Numbered from the stretch's first letter, positions 8,837 to 18,149 are shown. The stretch: DNA of 64,000 bases from Hathewaya histolytica (GCF_901482605.1 NZ_LR590481.1:558001-622000), one strand, 5' to 3'. Translations and numbers: made by a program. The notes: a model not told the origin generated them from the sequence alone.

Positions 8837-9277
8837 ATGGAAGATAAAAAAATGAAAATCTTAGTTATAAATGGACCTAATTTGAATTTTTTAGGTATAA
8901 GAGAAAAAGAAGTTTATGGAGCTAAAACTTACGAAGGTCTTTGCTCTTATATAAGATGTACGGCAGAAGAACTTAAAGCAGAAGTAACATTAAAACAAAG
9001 TAATATTGAGGGAGAAATCATAAATTTTATACAAGAAGCCTATGGAAAATATGATGGTATAGTTATAAATCCAGGAGCTTACACTCATTACAGTATAGCA
9101 ATTTATGATGCTTTAAAATCTGTTGATATAGACACCATAGAAGTTCACCTAAGTAACATTTATAAAAGAGAAGAATTTAGACATAAATCCGTTACGGCAG
9201 CAGCTTGCATAGGACAAATATCAGGCCTTGGATTTTTAGGATATAAATTAGCAATGGAGGCTTTGGTTAACATATAG
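8837..9277 (+). CDS. aroQ: 3-dehydroquinate dehydratase, type II
   Basis: Dehydrates 3-dehydroquinate to 3-dehydroshikimate. The 146-residue length and motifs INGPNLNFLGIREKEVYG (11-28, catalytic Tyr27), NPGAYTHYS (78-86) and EVHLSNIYKREEFRHKS (102-118) are those of the dodecameric type II enzyme. GAGGAGGG eight bases before ATG 8837 supports this start; ATG 8852 is a possible alternative. With it the operon holds every step from DAHP to chorismate. Confidence 0.95.
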   Translation: MEDKKMKILVINGPNLNFLGIREKEVYGAKTYEGLCSYIRCTAEELKAEVTLKQSNIEGEIINFIQEAYGKYDGIVINPGAYTHYSIAIYDALKSVDIDTIEVHLSNIYKREEFRHKSVTAAACIGQISGLGFLGYKLAMEALVNI

Positions 9278-9311
9278 ATTAATAAAATATTAAATCTAAG
9301 GGGAATAAAAT

Positions 9312-9566
9312 ATGACTATTTCTAATATAATATCTTTTATTTCATTTACTTTACTTGCAATATTAATTCTTAAGGATTATATAGCTATTAGGAAACCGTA
9401 TAATTACCTTACAATTATATTTGTAATACTACCACCAATGATAATTAATACTCCAATAGGTAAAAATATGAGTAGAGGATTAGAGAGAATATTTGTTCCA
9501 GCATATGCTGCCATTGGCATAGGAATTATAGTATGTCATGAGTATACAAGAAGAAAGAAAAAATAG
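9312..9566 (+). CDS. Small membrane protein of unknown function
   Basis: 84 residues with hydrophobic segments at about 5-22, 33-46 and 60-77 and a basic C-terminal tail (RRKKK). AAGGGG ribosome binding site. It follows aroQ by 34 bp on the same strand and precedes a hairpin, so it appears to be the last gene of the aro transcript. I do not recognise a family; the position does not by itself imply a role in aromatic synthesis. Confidence 0.6.
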   Translation: MTISNIISFISFTLLAILILKDYIAIRKPYNYLTIIFVILPPMIINTPIGKNMSRGLERIFVPAYAAIGIGIIVCHEYTRRKKK

Positions 9567-9590
9567 AATTATAATATTATAGAAGTATAC

Positions 9591-9620
9591 TAAATGGAAG
9601 TCAAATATGACTTCCATTTA
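9591..9620 (+). terminator. Hairpin at the end of the aro operon
   Basis: A perfect 13-bp stem, TAAATGGAAGTCA (9591-9603) and TGACTTCCATTTA (9608-9620), with a four-base loop. The T-run is poor, so termination may be weak or the hairpin may mainly protect the 3' end. Confidence 0.55.
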
Positions 9621-9728
9621 AATTGTAAATAGAATCTATAAGTTCTATCTATAATATATATTAGAAACATAACTTACTTTAAGTTGAAAATAAAATTAAC
9701 ATAAGAATAAACTTAAGGGGGAGTTTTT

Positions 9729-10193
9729 TTGCACAAGAATAAGTTAATGGAATTAGATCCTGAGATTAGGGAAAAAGTTATGAGAGATGACTTAGGGAAG
9801 GAGAAGTGTAAGATCTTAGATAAATATAATCTTCATTCTAACGAGCGTATATATTGGGAGAGAATACAGGAGAAGTATCCAACTCAGGAATATTTCAGTC
9901 ATAAGTTTGCCATAAAAACCTCACCACTAGGAATGATTTTTCACATATACAGATTATGCTTTGCAAAGACTAAATATTTTGAAAATAATTGGGATAAGTT
10001 TGTGCCATGTGTATATAATTGCAAGGATGGATTTGTTGAGACAGAAATATATAATATGGAGTATTTAAAGCAAAGGAGTACAGGCATCATAATAGATTTA
10101 AGGGAACTTGCTAAGATAAAGTGGTTACAAGATTTTAAGGATTTATGTGATTATTTAGAGGAGAAAGAGGCGGAACAAATAGAAATAGTATAA
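9729..10193 (+). CDS. Hypothetical protein, 154 residues
   Basis: Starts with TTG five bases after AAGGGGGAG; the first ATG is six codons later. The protein is soluble, charged, and contains a central segment SPLGMIFHIYRLCFAKTKYFENNWDKF and an acidic C terminus. No motif or family is recognised and there are no membrane segments. It sits alone between the aro and thi operons on the plus strand with no obvious partner. The good ribosome binding site and consistent codon use support a real gene. Confidence 0.55.
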   Translation: MHKNKLMELDPEIREKVMRDDLGKEKCKILDKYNLHSNERIYWERIQEKYPTQEYFSHKFAIKTSPLGMIFHIYRLCFAKTKYFENNWDKFVPCVYNCKDGFVETEIYNMEYLKQRSTGIIIDLRELAKIKWLQDFKDLCDYLEEKEAEQIEIV

Positions 10194-10323
10194 TATAGTC
10201 TAAGCTTAATCTTCAAAAATTGTTAAGTTAAAGGACTAAGTTATAAGGGAATTTATTATTTGAATCTTGAGACAAATATTACATTGTGTTAAAATTAATT
10301 TATATAAACTATTAAACCTATAA

Positions 10324-10418
10324 AACAGGGGGGCTGGATATGGCCGGCTGAGATAAAGACCCTATAAAGTCTTTGACCCTTTAACCTGATCTGGGTAATG
10401 CCAGCGTAGGAAACATAA
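10324..10418 (+). promoter_or_regulatory. TPP (THI element) riboswitch
   Basis: Conserved TPP aptamer cores are visible: GGCTGAGA (10346-10353) and CCTGATCTGGGTAATGCCAGCG (about 10385-10406) followed by TAGGAAA. It precedes a thiamin salvage operon with an intervening terminator, as expected for TPP-induced premature termination. Confidence 0.95.
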
Positions 10419-10491
10419 TTGTAATGTAATAGTTGCTAAGTTTTAATTGGGATTTTTAATTCTATTGGAACTTAGGAAGCTTATTTATGAT

Positions 10492-10526
10492 AATGCAAAT
10501 CCGAAACTGAGTTTGCATTTTTTTAT
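10492..10526 (+). terminator. Expression-platform terminator of the TPP riboswitch
   Basis: AATGCAAA (10492-10499) pairs with TTTGCATT (10512-10519), followed by a long T-run. It lies between aptamer and thiW. With TPP bound, transcription should stop here. Confidence 0.85.
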
Positions 10527-10563
10527 TTTTTTAATATTAATAAGTGTGCACGGGGGTGGTTAT

Positions 10564-11052
10564 ATGAGTAATACAAAAAAACTGACATGCTCTGGAATTT
10601 TAATAGCTATAGGTGTAATGTCATCTCATGTTATTTATATACCAGTGGGAGTTTCTAAGTGTTTTCCTATTCAACATGTTATTAATGTACTATCTGCTAT
10701 TTTCTTAGGGCCTTTATATGCTTTAGGAAATGCATTTTTAATTTCTTTACTTAGAAATATTCTAGGTACAGGGAGTTTACTTGCTTTTCCAGGAAGTATG
10801 TTTGGAGCAGTTTTAGCAGGAATATTCTATAGAAAATTTAATAAGGATATTTATGCTGTAATAGGCGAGGTTGTAGGTACTGGTATTATAGGGAGCTTAA
10901 TGGCTTTTCCAATAGCAAGTTTATTAATGGGAAAAAAGGTGGGGGCTTTCTTTTTTATAATACCTTTCTTACTTAGCACTATAGGAGGAAGTATTATTGC
11001 CTATTTAATTATGAAGGTTATTAGTAGTAGAAATTTAAATAAGTTTTATTAG
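10564..11052 (+). CDS. thiW: ThiW, S component for thiazole/thiamin precursor uptake (ECF transporter)
   Basis: A 162-residue integral membrane protein with about five hydrophobic segments, beginning MSNTKKLTCSGILIAIGVMSS and containing FPIQHVINVLSAIFLGPLYALG, typical of the ThiW family regulated by TPP riboswitches. It is believed to bind the thiazole moiety for uptake with shared EcfAAT modules. The ATG at 10564 is chosen because GGGGGTGG precedes it and upstream in-frame starts lie within the riboswitch terminator. First gene of thiW-thiD-thiM-thiE. Confidence 0.88.
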   Translation: MSNTKKLTCSGILIAIGVMSSHVIYIPVGVSKCFPIQHVINVLSAIFLGPLYALGNAFLISLLRNILGTGSLLAFPGSMFGAVLAGIFYRKFNKDIYAVIGEVVGTGIIGSLMAFPIASLLMGKKVGAFFFIIPFLLSTIGGSIIAYLIMKVISSRNLNKFY

Positions 11053-11181
11053 AAATTAAATTTAAGTATAACAAAAATATAAAAGTATAGAACTTAAGAT
11101 ATGATTTACAATTGGAATTTAAAATACATATTAGTAAGTATAAATCAAAAGCAAAAATTCAAAGGAAAAGGGGAGATATAT

Positions 11182-11988
11182 ATGAAAAATGTACTAACTA
11201 TAGCAGGTTCAGACAGTTGTGGTGGAGCTGGAATACAAGCAGATTTAAAAACTTTTTCTGCTCATGGAGTTTATGGAATGTCAGTTATTACTGCAATTAC
11301 AGCCCAAAATACTATGGGGGTATTTGATGTGCAAGATATAGATAAAGATATTATAGAAAATCAGATTAGTTGTATATATGAAGATATTCAGGTTTCTGCA
11401 GTAAAAATAGGTATGGTATCTAAGATTGAAACTATAGATGCAATAGCTGAAGGACTTTTAAAATACAATGCAGGTAACATAGTTTTAGATCCTGTTATGA
11501 TATCTAAAAGTGGATTTGACCTTTTAAAACCAGAATCTAAGAAAACTTTAATAGAAAAATTAATTCCCATAGCAACAGTTATAACTCCTAATATACCAGA
11601 GGCTGAGGTTATTTTAGATAGAAAAATTGATACTTTGGATAAGATGGTCATAGCAGCAAAAGATATACATAAACTAGGACCTAAAAGTGTATTGCTTAAA
11701 GGGGGACATTTAGACCATAATGCTACAGATGTTTTATTCCATAAAGGTGAGATTTATTATTTAAAGGGCGAAAAAATACATACTAAAAATACTCATGGGA
11801 CAGGTTGCACTTTATCTTCTTCGATAGCATCTAATTTAGCCTTAGGATACGATTTGGAGGAAGCTGTAAAAAGGGCAAAAGATTATATAACTATGGCCAT
11901 AAAGCACTCATTTAGCATAGGTCATGGTGTTGGGCCAACACATCATTTCTACCAATTATATAAGTTAGCAGGTTTGGAGGTGAAGTAA
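11182..11988 (+). CDS. thiD: Hydroxymethylpyrimidine/phosphomethylpyrimidine kinase
   Basis: Phosphorylates HMP and HMP-P to HMP-PP for thiamin synthesis; 268 residues of the ribokinase fold. Motifs: LTIAGSDSCGGAGIQADLKTF at the N terminus, DPVMISKSG, and the anion-hole THGTGCTLSSSIA near the C terminus. Start at 11182, after AAGGGGAG; the longer frame from 11101 has no ribosome binding site. Only 2 bp separate it from thiM. Confidence 0.95.
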   Translation: MKNVLTIAGSDSCGGAGIQADLKTFSAHGVYGMSVITAITAQNTMGVFDVQDIDKDIIENQISCIYEDIQVSAVKIGMVSKIETIDAIAEGLLKYNAGNIVLDPVMISKSGFDLLKPESKKTLIEKLIPIATVITPNIPEAEVILDRKIDTLDKMVIAAKDIHKLGPKSVLLKGGHLDHNATDVLFHKGEIYYLKGEKIHTKNTHGTGCTLSSSIASNLALGYDLEEAVKRAKDYITMAIKHSFSIGHGVGPTHHFYQLYKLAGLEVK

Positions 11989-11990
11989 TA

Positions 11991-12815
11991 ATGGAAATAA
12001 ATAGAGAGTTATTAAAAGAATGTAGTAATAAACTATATAATTTAAAAGAAAAGAATCCATTAGTTCATCATATAACAAATTACGTTACTGTAAATGATTG
12101 TGCAAATATAACTTTAGCTATAGGAGCATCTCCTGTTATGGCTGACGATATAAATGAAGTTCAGGACATGGTTTCTATAGCTTCATCATTAGTTATAAAT
12201 ATAGGAACATTAAATTCCAGAACAGTAGATGCTATGCTAAAGGCAGGAGAGAGAGCAAATGAACTTAATATTCCTATAGTGTTAGACCCAGTGGGAGTAG
12301 GCGCTACAAAGTATAGAACAGAAGTTGCAAGAAAACTTTTGGATAAATTACATTTTACTGTAGTTAGGGGAAACATGTCTGAGATTAAAATGCTTTCAGG
12401 ACTAAAGAGTGAGATTAAAGGAGTGGATTCTTCAGAAAGTTTAGATGGTGCAGAGGAAATAGCAAAAAATCTAGCTTTAAAATTAAATTCAGTTGTAGCT
12501 ATTACAGGAGAAATAGATTATATATCTGACGGGAAAAAACTTGTTTTAATTAAAAATGGTCATGCTACTTTATCTAAGGTTACAGGGACAGGCTGTATGA
12601 GTTCATCTTTAATAGGTTCTTTTACGGCTATTAATAAGGATGGATTTATAGGTGCTATATCAGGGATTATGGCCATGGGTATTGCAGGGGAAAAGGCCTT
12701 GGAGAGTTTAAAAGCGAATGAGGGTATAGGTACTTTTAGAGTAAGAATTTTTGATAATATATATAATTTAAAAGAAGAGGATTTTAGGGAAAGAGGAAAA
12801 GTATTCTTATTATAA
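11991..12815 (+). CDS. thiM: Hydroxyethylthiazole kinase
   Basis: Salvage kinase for 4-methyl-5-hydroxyethylthiazole; 274 residues. Seen: NPLVHHITNYVTVNDCAN and GASPVMADD near the N terminus, VLDPVGVGAT mid-protein, RGNMSEI and the C-terminal VTGTGCMSSS catalytic loop. GGAGGTGAAG precedes the start. With ThiD and ThiE it lets the cell make thiamin from salvaged thiazole and HMP; no thiC, thiG or thiH is present here. Confidence 0.96.
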   Translation: MEINRELLKECSNKLYNLKEKNPLVHHITNYVTVNDCANITLAIGASPVMADDINEVQDMVSIASSLVINIGTLNSRTVDAMLKAGERANELNIPIVLDPVGVGATKYRTEVARKLLDKLHFTVVRGNMSEIKMLSGLKSEIKGVDSSESLDGAEEIAKNLALKLNSVVAITGEIDYISDGKKLVLIKNGHATLSKVTGTGCMSSSLIGSFTAINKDGFIGAISGIMAMGIAGEKALESLKANEGIGTFRVRIFDNIYNLKEEDFRERGKVFLL

Positions 12816-12844
12816 AAATATATGCAAAGAAAGAGAGTGTAATT

Positions 12845-13480
12845 GTGAGAAATTTTGATAAAAGTAAGGTGGATTATACTATTTATTTAGTAACAGATAG
12901 AGATGTTTTAAATGGAAGAGATTTAAAATCTGCTGTGGAAGATACGATTCTAGGTGGTGCTACTTTAATACAACTAAGGGAGAAAAATTGTTCAAGTTTA
13001 GAATTTTATAATATAGCACTAGAAGTTAAAGAAGTAACTACAAAATATAATATTCCTTTAATAATAAATGATAGATTAGATATAGCTTTAGCTGTAAATT
13101 CTGAAGGAGTTCATATTGGGCAAAGTGATATACCTCTTAAGATTGCAAAAAATATACTAGGGGAAGAAAAACTTATAGGAGTATCGGCTCAAACTTTAGA
13201 ACAGGCAGTAGTAGCTGAGAGAGAAGGTGCAGATTATTTAGGTGTAGGAGCAATTTTTAAAACTTCAACTAAAAAAGATGCAAAACAAGGGCTCGGATTG
13301 GAACTTTTAAGAGAAATAAAGCATAATATTAAAATACCTATAGTGGGAATTGGTGGTATAAATCATAGTAATGCAAAATTGGTTATGGATACAGGAGTTC
13401 AAGGAGTTTCAATAGTTTCATGCATTCTAGGGGAAGAGAATATAAGAGTGGCTACGGAAGATTTAAAAAATAAATTATAG
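12845..13480 (+). CDS. thiE: Thiamin-phosphate synthase
   Basis: Condenses HMP-PP and thiazole phosphate into thiamin phosphate; 211 residues, TIM barrel. Motifs: YLVTDRD, LIQLREKN (pyrophosphate binding), INDRLDIALAVNSEGVHIGQSD, and GVGAIFKTSTKKDA. Starts with GTG, with a modest GAAAGAGAG site upstream. Last gene of the operon, followed by a terminator. Confidence 0.96.
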   Translation: MRNFDKSKVDYTIYLVTDRDVLNGRDLKSAVEDTILGGATLIQLREKNCSSLEFYNIALEVKEVTTKYNIPLIINDRLDIALAVNSEGVHIGQSDIPLKIAKNILGEEKLIGVSAQTLEQAVVAEREGADYLGVGAIFKTSTKKDAKQGLGLELLREIKHNIKIPIVGIGGINHSNAKLVMDTGVQGVSIVSCILGEENIRVATEDLKNKL

Positions 13481-13494
13481 ATAAATAATTATTT

Positions 13495-13530
13495 AAACTA
13501 CTAGGTTAAAAACTTAGTAGTTTTGTTTTA
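13495..13530 (+). terminator. Intrinsic terminator of the thi operon
   Basis: A 12-bp stem (AAACTACTAGGT 13495-13506 / ACTTAGTAGTTT 13512-13523) with a T-rich tail. Confidence 0.85.
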
Positions 13531-13610
13531 ATTAAAGCACTTTGTTGATATAATAAGTATAGCAAGAATTTTAACAGGGCTTATGGCTCTAAATAAAGGA
13601 GTTGTATGTT

Positions 13611-14792
13611 ATGGATTTAAATCATAATGAAGACTTAACCATGGAAGAGGCTATGCAATCCATAGAACATTCTATGAAGAGAGTTAAAGTTGGAGATGTA
13701 ATAAAAGGTAAGGTATTATCTGTATTAGATAAAGAAGTTATGGTTAATATAGGAGGCATGAAAGACGGAATAATTCCTTTTAACGAGCTTTCTTTTAATG
13801 ATGATGTTGTATCATCAGAAATAGTTAAGGAAGATGAAGAAATTTATGTTTATGTATTAAAAATAGATGATGGTGAAGGAAATGTGTTACTATCTAAAAA
13901 AAGAGCTGATGAGATAAAGCTATGGGATAGTCTTTATAATGCGAATAAAAAAGAAGAAATAGTAGAATTTAAAGCAGGGGAAGTTGTAAAGGGTGGAATT
14001 AGAGGTACTGTTAAAGGATTAAAAGCCTTTATGCCTGCATCTTTAGTATCTGCACACTATGTTGAGGATTTAAAAGTTTATGTCGGAAAAACTTTAGAAG
14101 TAAAGATAGTAGAAATAGATAGAAGACATGAAAAGATAGTAGTATCAAGAAGAGTAATTGAACAAGAAGAGATTAATAGTAAAAAAGAAGTCTTTTGGAA
14201 TGAAATTAAAAAAGGTGAAGTGAGAAGGGGTACTGTAAGTAAAATAATGAATTTTGGTGCCTTTGTAGATTTAGGTGGAGAAGAGGGGTTAATTCATATA
14301 TCTGAACTTTCTTTTAGAAAAGTTAGAAATGCAGAAGAAGTGGTGTCTGTAGGGCAAAGTTTAGATGTATATGTACTTGATGTAGATAGGGATAAAAAGA
14401 GAATTTCTCTTAGCCTAAAAGAATTAGGTGAAGACCCATGGAATACTATTTTAGAGAGATTTAGTGAAGGTGATGTTGTAGAAGGTAAGGTTTCTAGAAC
14501 TTTAGATTTTGGAGCTTTTGTAGAAATATATGAGGGAATAGAAGGGCTTGTTCATGTAACAGAAATTAGTGAAGAGAATATAGGGAAGCCTTCTAGTGTA
14601 CTTCAACCTTCTGACAAGGTTAAAGTTAAAATTTTAAATATTGATAAAGAGAATCATAGAATTGCATTAAGTATAAAAGATGCAAAAGAAAAGCCTGTAG
14701 AGGATATTTCTAAGTATATAGATCAAGAAGAATCAAGTAGTTCTTTAGGAGATTTATTAAAGGAAAAACTAAAAGGTTTGAATTTAAAATAA
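13611..14792 (+). CDS. S1-domain RNA-binding protein (ribosomal protein S1 homologue)
   Basis: 393 residues with four S1 OB-fold repeats at roughly 25-98, 115-180, 198-268 and 283-355. The third and fourth show the canonical GxVxxxxxFGAFVDLGGEEGLIHISE and FGAFVEIYEGIEGLVHVTEIS patterns. It resembles the four-repeat S1/YpfD proteins of Firmicutes, which bind mRNA on or near the 30S subunit. In many clostridia a similar protein is fused to IspH; here it stands alone. ATG 13611 is chosen because AAAGGAG ends nine bases upstream; the TTG at 13602 is too close. Confidence 0.85.
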   Translation: MDLNHNEDLTMEEAMQSIEHSMKRVKVGDVIKGKVLSVLDKEVMVNIGGMKDGIIPFNELSFNDDVVSSEIVKEDEEIYVYVLKIDDGEGNVLLSKKRADEIKLWDSLYNANKKEEIVEFKAGEVVKGGIRGTVKGLKAFMPASLVSAHYVEDLKVYVGKTLEVKIVEIDRRHEKIVVSRRVIEQEEINSKKEVFWNEIKKGEVRRGTVSKIMNFGAFVDLGGEEGLIHISELSFRKVRNAEEVVSVGQSLDVYVLDVDRDKKRISLSLKELGEDPWNTILERFSEGDVVEGKVSRTLDFGAFVEIYEGIEGLVHVTEISEENIGKPSSVLQPSDKVKVKILNIDKENHRIALSIKDAKEKPVEDISKYIDQEESSSSLGDLLKEKLKGLNLK

Positions 14793-14820
14793 CAAATGAA
14801 ACATAAAAAGTAAGAATTTA

Positions 14821-14870
14821 AAACATAAAAAAAGATGGGTATGTAATCGTACTCATCTTTTTTATGTTTT
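14821..14870. terminator. Terminator after the S1-domain gene
   Basis: A long inverted repeat, arms about 14821-14842 and 14850-14869, pairing AAACAT-A-run-GATGGGTA with TACTCATC-T-run-ATGTTT. A-rich and T-rich sides make it a good bidirectional terminator. Confidence 0.8.
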
Positions 14871-15032
14871 AATATAGTAAATATACTTTAATATGTATAT
14901 GCATTGCACGTTTCGACAACTTTTTTTAATTTAATATAGTACAATATAGTAGAACTTTTTATAAAGGAATGTATAAATAAAACAATAACTTTTGTTATAG
15001 TGAATATGCCTTAGAATGGGAAGGAATATTAT

Positions 15033-16912
15033 ATGAAAAATAGCTTAAGGAAAAAATTTATAGTCCCAGTTTTTGCAGTAGCAGCTTTGGGCTTATTTAT
15101 ACTATCATTCACTTGTTATTATGAGTCTAAACAGCTCTTAAATAAATATATTCAGGGGAACGCAGAAGACAAAGTTGAAAAGCTTGTAGATGGTATGAAT
15201 AATGAATTAGAACAATGGAAGCTTATAGTGCAACTATTTTCGGACAATGAACTTATTAGTAAATCTAAATACAAAGAGTTTTTTCATTATGTGAAAGAAA
15301 ACCATATAGTTTGCAAGAACTTTACACTTATACTAGTAAGCGATTTAAATGGCAATTATATTGATGATAGTGGAAATAAAGGAAGTATTAAAGATAGAAG
15401 TTATTTTAAATCAGCAGTTAATGGAGATATTGTAATATCAGATCCTATAATATCAAAAAATCGCGGTACTCCTGTAATAGCAATAGCCTCACCTATAAAG
15501 AGAAATGGGGAAATAAAAGGTGTATTATCGGTAAATATAAGTCTTTCTCATTTAACAGATGTTATAAATGTAGAAAGAATGGGAGAGAAAGGTTATGCTT
15601 TCATGCTTGACTCACAAGGTAGACCTATGGCTTATCCTAAAAAGGAGCATATTTTAAAGGAAAATATGTTAAACTCAAGCAATGAAAAATTGAGAGAGAT
15701 AGCTAATAACATGGTTAGTGGAATTTCTGGTGTAGGGAAGTATGATTATGAAGAAGGAAGTAAAATAATTGCGTATAGACCAGTAAAGTATGTACCTTGG
15801 TCTATTGCTATGACAGCTAATTATGATGAACTAAGTCAAGATATAAGGGTGCTTAGAAGGTTTACTATTTTTATTAGTGTTTGTGTTATATCTACTATAT
15901 TAATTGCTCTTTATTATTTACTTAAATCTGTCATAAGTCCTATTGAAGAAATGCAGGAATGTATGAAAGTTGCATCTGATGGTGATTTATCTGTTCAATG
16001 CAATGTTAAGAGGAGTGATGAGTTAGGTGATTTGGGTCACAGCCTAAATGTTTTAATAAGGGAAAATAGCAACTTTTAGATGAAACTATAGAATATGATA
16101 GATTAAAGGTAGAATTCTTCTCTAATATATCTCATGAGTTAAAGACACCATTAAATGTTATCTTCTCTACTATACAGTTATTGAATCTATATGTTAAGGA
16201 AAATAGAATAAACTTTAAAGATTATAATATAAATGAAGAAGTATTAGATTCAACAAAGATAATTAAATATATAGACATAATGGGACAAAATACACAGAGA
16301 CTAATTAGACTTACAAATAATCTAATAGATATAACTTGTATAGATTCAGCTTCATTAGAGCTTAATCTTAGCAATGAAAATATAGTGGAAGTTGTAGAAA
16401 ATTTAACTTTGGCTACTGTTGAGTACATGAATAAAATAGGAAGAAATATTATTTTTGATACAGATGTTGAAGAGAAAATAATAGCTATTGACAAAGATAA
16501 AATAGAAAGAATCTTACTAAATTTATTTTCTAATGCTATAAAATCTACAGAAAAAGGAGATTATATATCTGTAGATATTATAGATAGAGGTAGTGACGTA
16601 TGTATAAGAGTAAAAGACACAGGGGAGGGTATAGAGGAACAAAAACAGAAGGTTATATTTGAAAGATTTAGACAAGTTGATGAATTATATATTAGGAAGC
16701 ATGAAGGGACGGGTATAGGACTTTCTATTGTAAAATCTTTAGTGGACATGCATCATGGTGATATCATTCTAAAAAGTGAACCTGGATGTGGTAGTGAATT
16801 CATAATATCACTTCCATCAAGGATAGTAGATAAAGAGTATAAAGAAGAGAAAATAGTAAGAGAATCTCTAAAAGAAAAAATAGAAATAGAGTTTTCTGAT
16901 ATATATAGTTAA
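15033..16912 (+). pseudogene. Sensor histidine kinase split by a single frameshift
   Basis: The first reading frame (15033-16079) encodes TM1 (8-28), an extracellular dCache-like sensor region (about 35-270, including DRSYFKSAVNGDIVISDPI), TM2 (about 275-295) and a HAMP domain, then stops at TAG 16077-16079. The -1 frame continues at once with LLDETIEYDRLKVEFFSNISHELKTPLN... through the H-box, N-box (LLNLFSNAIKS), G1 (DTGEGI), F-box and G2 (GTGIGLSIVKSL), ending at 16912. One extra base in the TTTT run at 16074-16077 restores a continuous kinase of about 626 residues. Either a genuine inactivating mutation or an assembly/sequencing error. No adjacent response regulator. The ligand is unknown. 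Confidence 0.85.
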
Positions 16913-16942
16913 TATTATAAATAACTATTTTCAGTAAAGTTT

Positions 16943-16970
16943 TTTACAAATTTTTAATTTATGCTATAAT
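16943..16970 (+). promoter_or_regulatory. Promoter of deoD
   Basis: TTTACA (16943-16948) and TATAAT (16965-16970) with a 16-bp spacer, about 32 bp before the deoD start codon. Confidence 0.55.
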
Positions 16971-17002
16971 ATTTTTTATAAACCATGAATGGAGGAGAAT
17001 AT

Positions 17003-17704
17003 ATGAGTTTACACATTTCAGCAAAATCAGGTGAAATAGCAGAAACCGTATTACTACCAGGAGATCCACTAAGAGCTAAGTTTATAGCAGAAACATTTTT
17101 AGAGGACGTAGTTTGTTATAATGAAGTTAGAGGAATGTACGGTTTTACTGGAACTTATAAAGGAAAAAAAGTTTCTGTACAAGGAACAGGCATGGGAATC
17201 CCATCAATTTCAATTTATGCAGATGAGTTAATTAATAGTTACGGTGTAAAAAACCTTGTAAGAATTGGAACTTGTGGTACTATCCAAAAGCATGTTAATG
17301 TTAGAGACGTTATAATTGCTATGAGTGCTTCTACAGATTCAAGCATAAATAAAATAAGATTTAGCGGAAGAGATTTTGCACCAACAGCTAGTTTTGAACT
17401 TTTAAAGAAAGCTTATGATGGAGCTTCTAATCTAGGAATAAACACTCATGTTGGAAATATCTTAACATCAGATACTTTCTATGATGATGATCCAGAAGCA
17501 TGGAAAATTTGGTCTAACTTCGGAGTATTAGCTATAGAAATGGAAACAGCAGGACTTTACAGTCTAGCAGCTAAGTATGGAGTGAATGCTCTTGCATTAC
17601 TAACAGTTAGTGATAACATACTAACAGGAGAAGTAACAACTTCTGAAGAGCGTCAAACTACATTTACTCAAATGATAGAAGTTGCACTTAGCCTTGCAGA
17701 ATAA
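17003..17704 (+). CDS. deoD: Purine-nucleoside phosphorylase, DeoD type
   Basis: Phosphorolysis of purine (deoxy)nucleosides for salvage; 233 residues, hexameric NP-I family. Seen: [14 protein letters not shown] (17-30), [37 protein letters not shown], and the purine-site [14 protein letters not shown] with TVSDN near the C terminus. ATG 17003 follows GGAGGAG closely and gives the usual DeoD N terminus. Transcribed alone, with a terminator downstream. Confidence 0.96.
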   Translation: MSLHISAKSGEIAETVLLPGDPLRAKFIAETFLEDVVCYNEVRGMYGFTGTYKGKKVSVQGTGMGIPSISIYADELINSYGVKNLVRIGTCGTIQKHVNVRDVIIAMSASTDSSINKIRFSGRDFAPTASFELLKKAYDGASNLGINTHVGNILTSDTFYDDDPEAWKIWSNFGVLAIEMETAGLYSLAAKYGVNALALLTVSDNILTGEVTTSEERQTTFTQMIEVALSLAE

Positions 17705-17779
17705 TTTTATAGAAAACACATAGGCTCTTTAGCCTGTTTGTGCTCATAAAAACACTATAAAACTTAAAAAGTAAAATGT

Positions 17780-17828
17780 ATCCTATGGAATAGACTATTT
17801 TAAAAAAGTTTATTTTATAGGATTTTTT
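17780..17828 (+). terminator. Terminator downstream of deoD
   Basis: A 16-bp stem with wobbles (17780-17795 / 17808-17823, ATCCTAT...ATAGGAT) followed by six T. Confidence 0.7.
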
Positions 17829-17881
17829 ATATTTAAATGTTTTTTCTAAGTATATATTAGGTTAAAAAACTGTTAAACTTG

Positions 17882-17910
17882 TTTACATTTTTTTATGTGG
17901 AGAATATGAT
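17882..17910 (+). promoter_or_regulatory. Promoter of the mgtA leader
   Basis: TTTACA (17882-17887), 17-bp spacer, TATGAT (17905-17910). The predicted start is near 17917, about 230 nt before the mgtA start codon, giving a long leader. Confidence 0.6.
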
Positions 17911-17966
17911 ATTAGTGTATAAATAAATTAAATAAATTTTAAACCTAATTTTTGCACATAAAATTT

Positions 17967-17998
17967 AAATCTTCATTTGCTTAAATGGGGATTTTTTT
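17967..17998 (+). terminator. Early terminator/attenuator in the mgtA leader
   Basis: AAATCTTCATTT (17967-17978) pairs with AAATGGGGATTT (17983-17994, two G-T pairs), then a T-run. It lies about 50 nt after the predicted transcription start and upstream of the leader ORF. An overlapping TAAATTTT/AAAATTTA pairing (about 17934-17966) could form part of a switch. Confidence 0.7.
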
Positions 17999-18019
17999 AT
18001 TTATAGGGGGTGAGATTGC

Positions 18020-18097
18020 ATGGAAGATTCCATTCCACTGAGGTGTGAGTTACCGAAATTAAATAAAAAGGCACAGTTATTCCAGTATATTGTATGA
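18020..18097 (+). CDS. Putative 25-codon leader peptide of mgtA
   Basis: ATG at 18020 is preceded by AGGGGGTGAG at good spacing. The peptide begins MEDSIPLRCELPKLNKK and ends at TGA 18095-18097. The acidic residues followed by prolines at the N terminus and the basic middle recall enterobacterial MgtL, whose translation senses low Mg2+. The last nine codons and the stop lie inside the 5' arm of the 32-bp hairpin, so a translating ribosome would open it. The ORF and its site are seen; the regulatory role is inference. Confidence 0.55.
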   Translation: MEDSIPLRCELPKLNKKAQLFQYIV

Positions 18098-18134
18098 AAG
18101 TTCTTTCATACAATATACTGGAATAACTGTGCCT
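18069..18134 (+). repeat. Perfect 32-bp inverted repeat (hairpin) immediately upstream of mgtA
   Basis: Arms 18069-18100 and 18103-18134 are exactly complementary with a two-base spacer. The 3' arm ends just before the mgtA Shine-Dalgarno (GTGGAGG 18136-18142). There is no T-run, so it is not a terminator. A perfect stem of this length in mRNA is unusual and would be a likely RNase III substrate or translational switch. Confidence 0.9.
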
Positions 18135-18149
18135 AGTGGAGGTATTGTT

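Noticed and set aside
10447-10563. N-terminal extension of ThiW to 10447
   Set aside because: It would cover the TPP riboswitch terminator and has no ribosome site; ATG 10564 has one.
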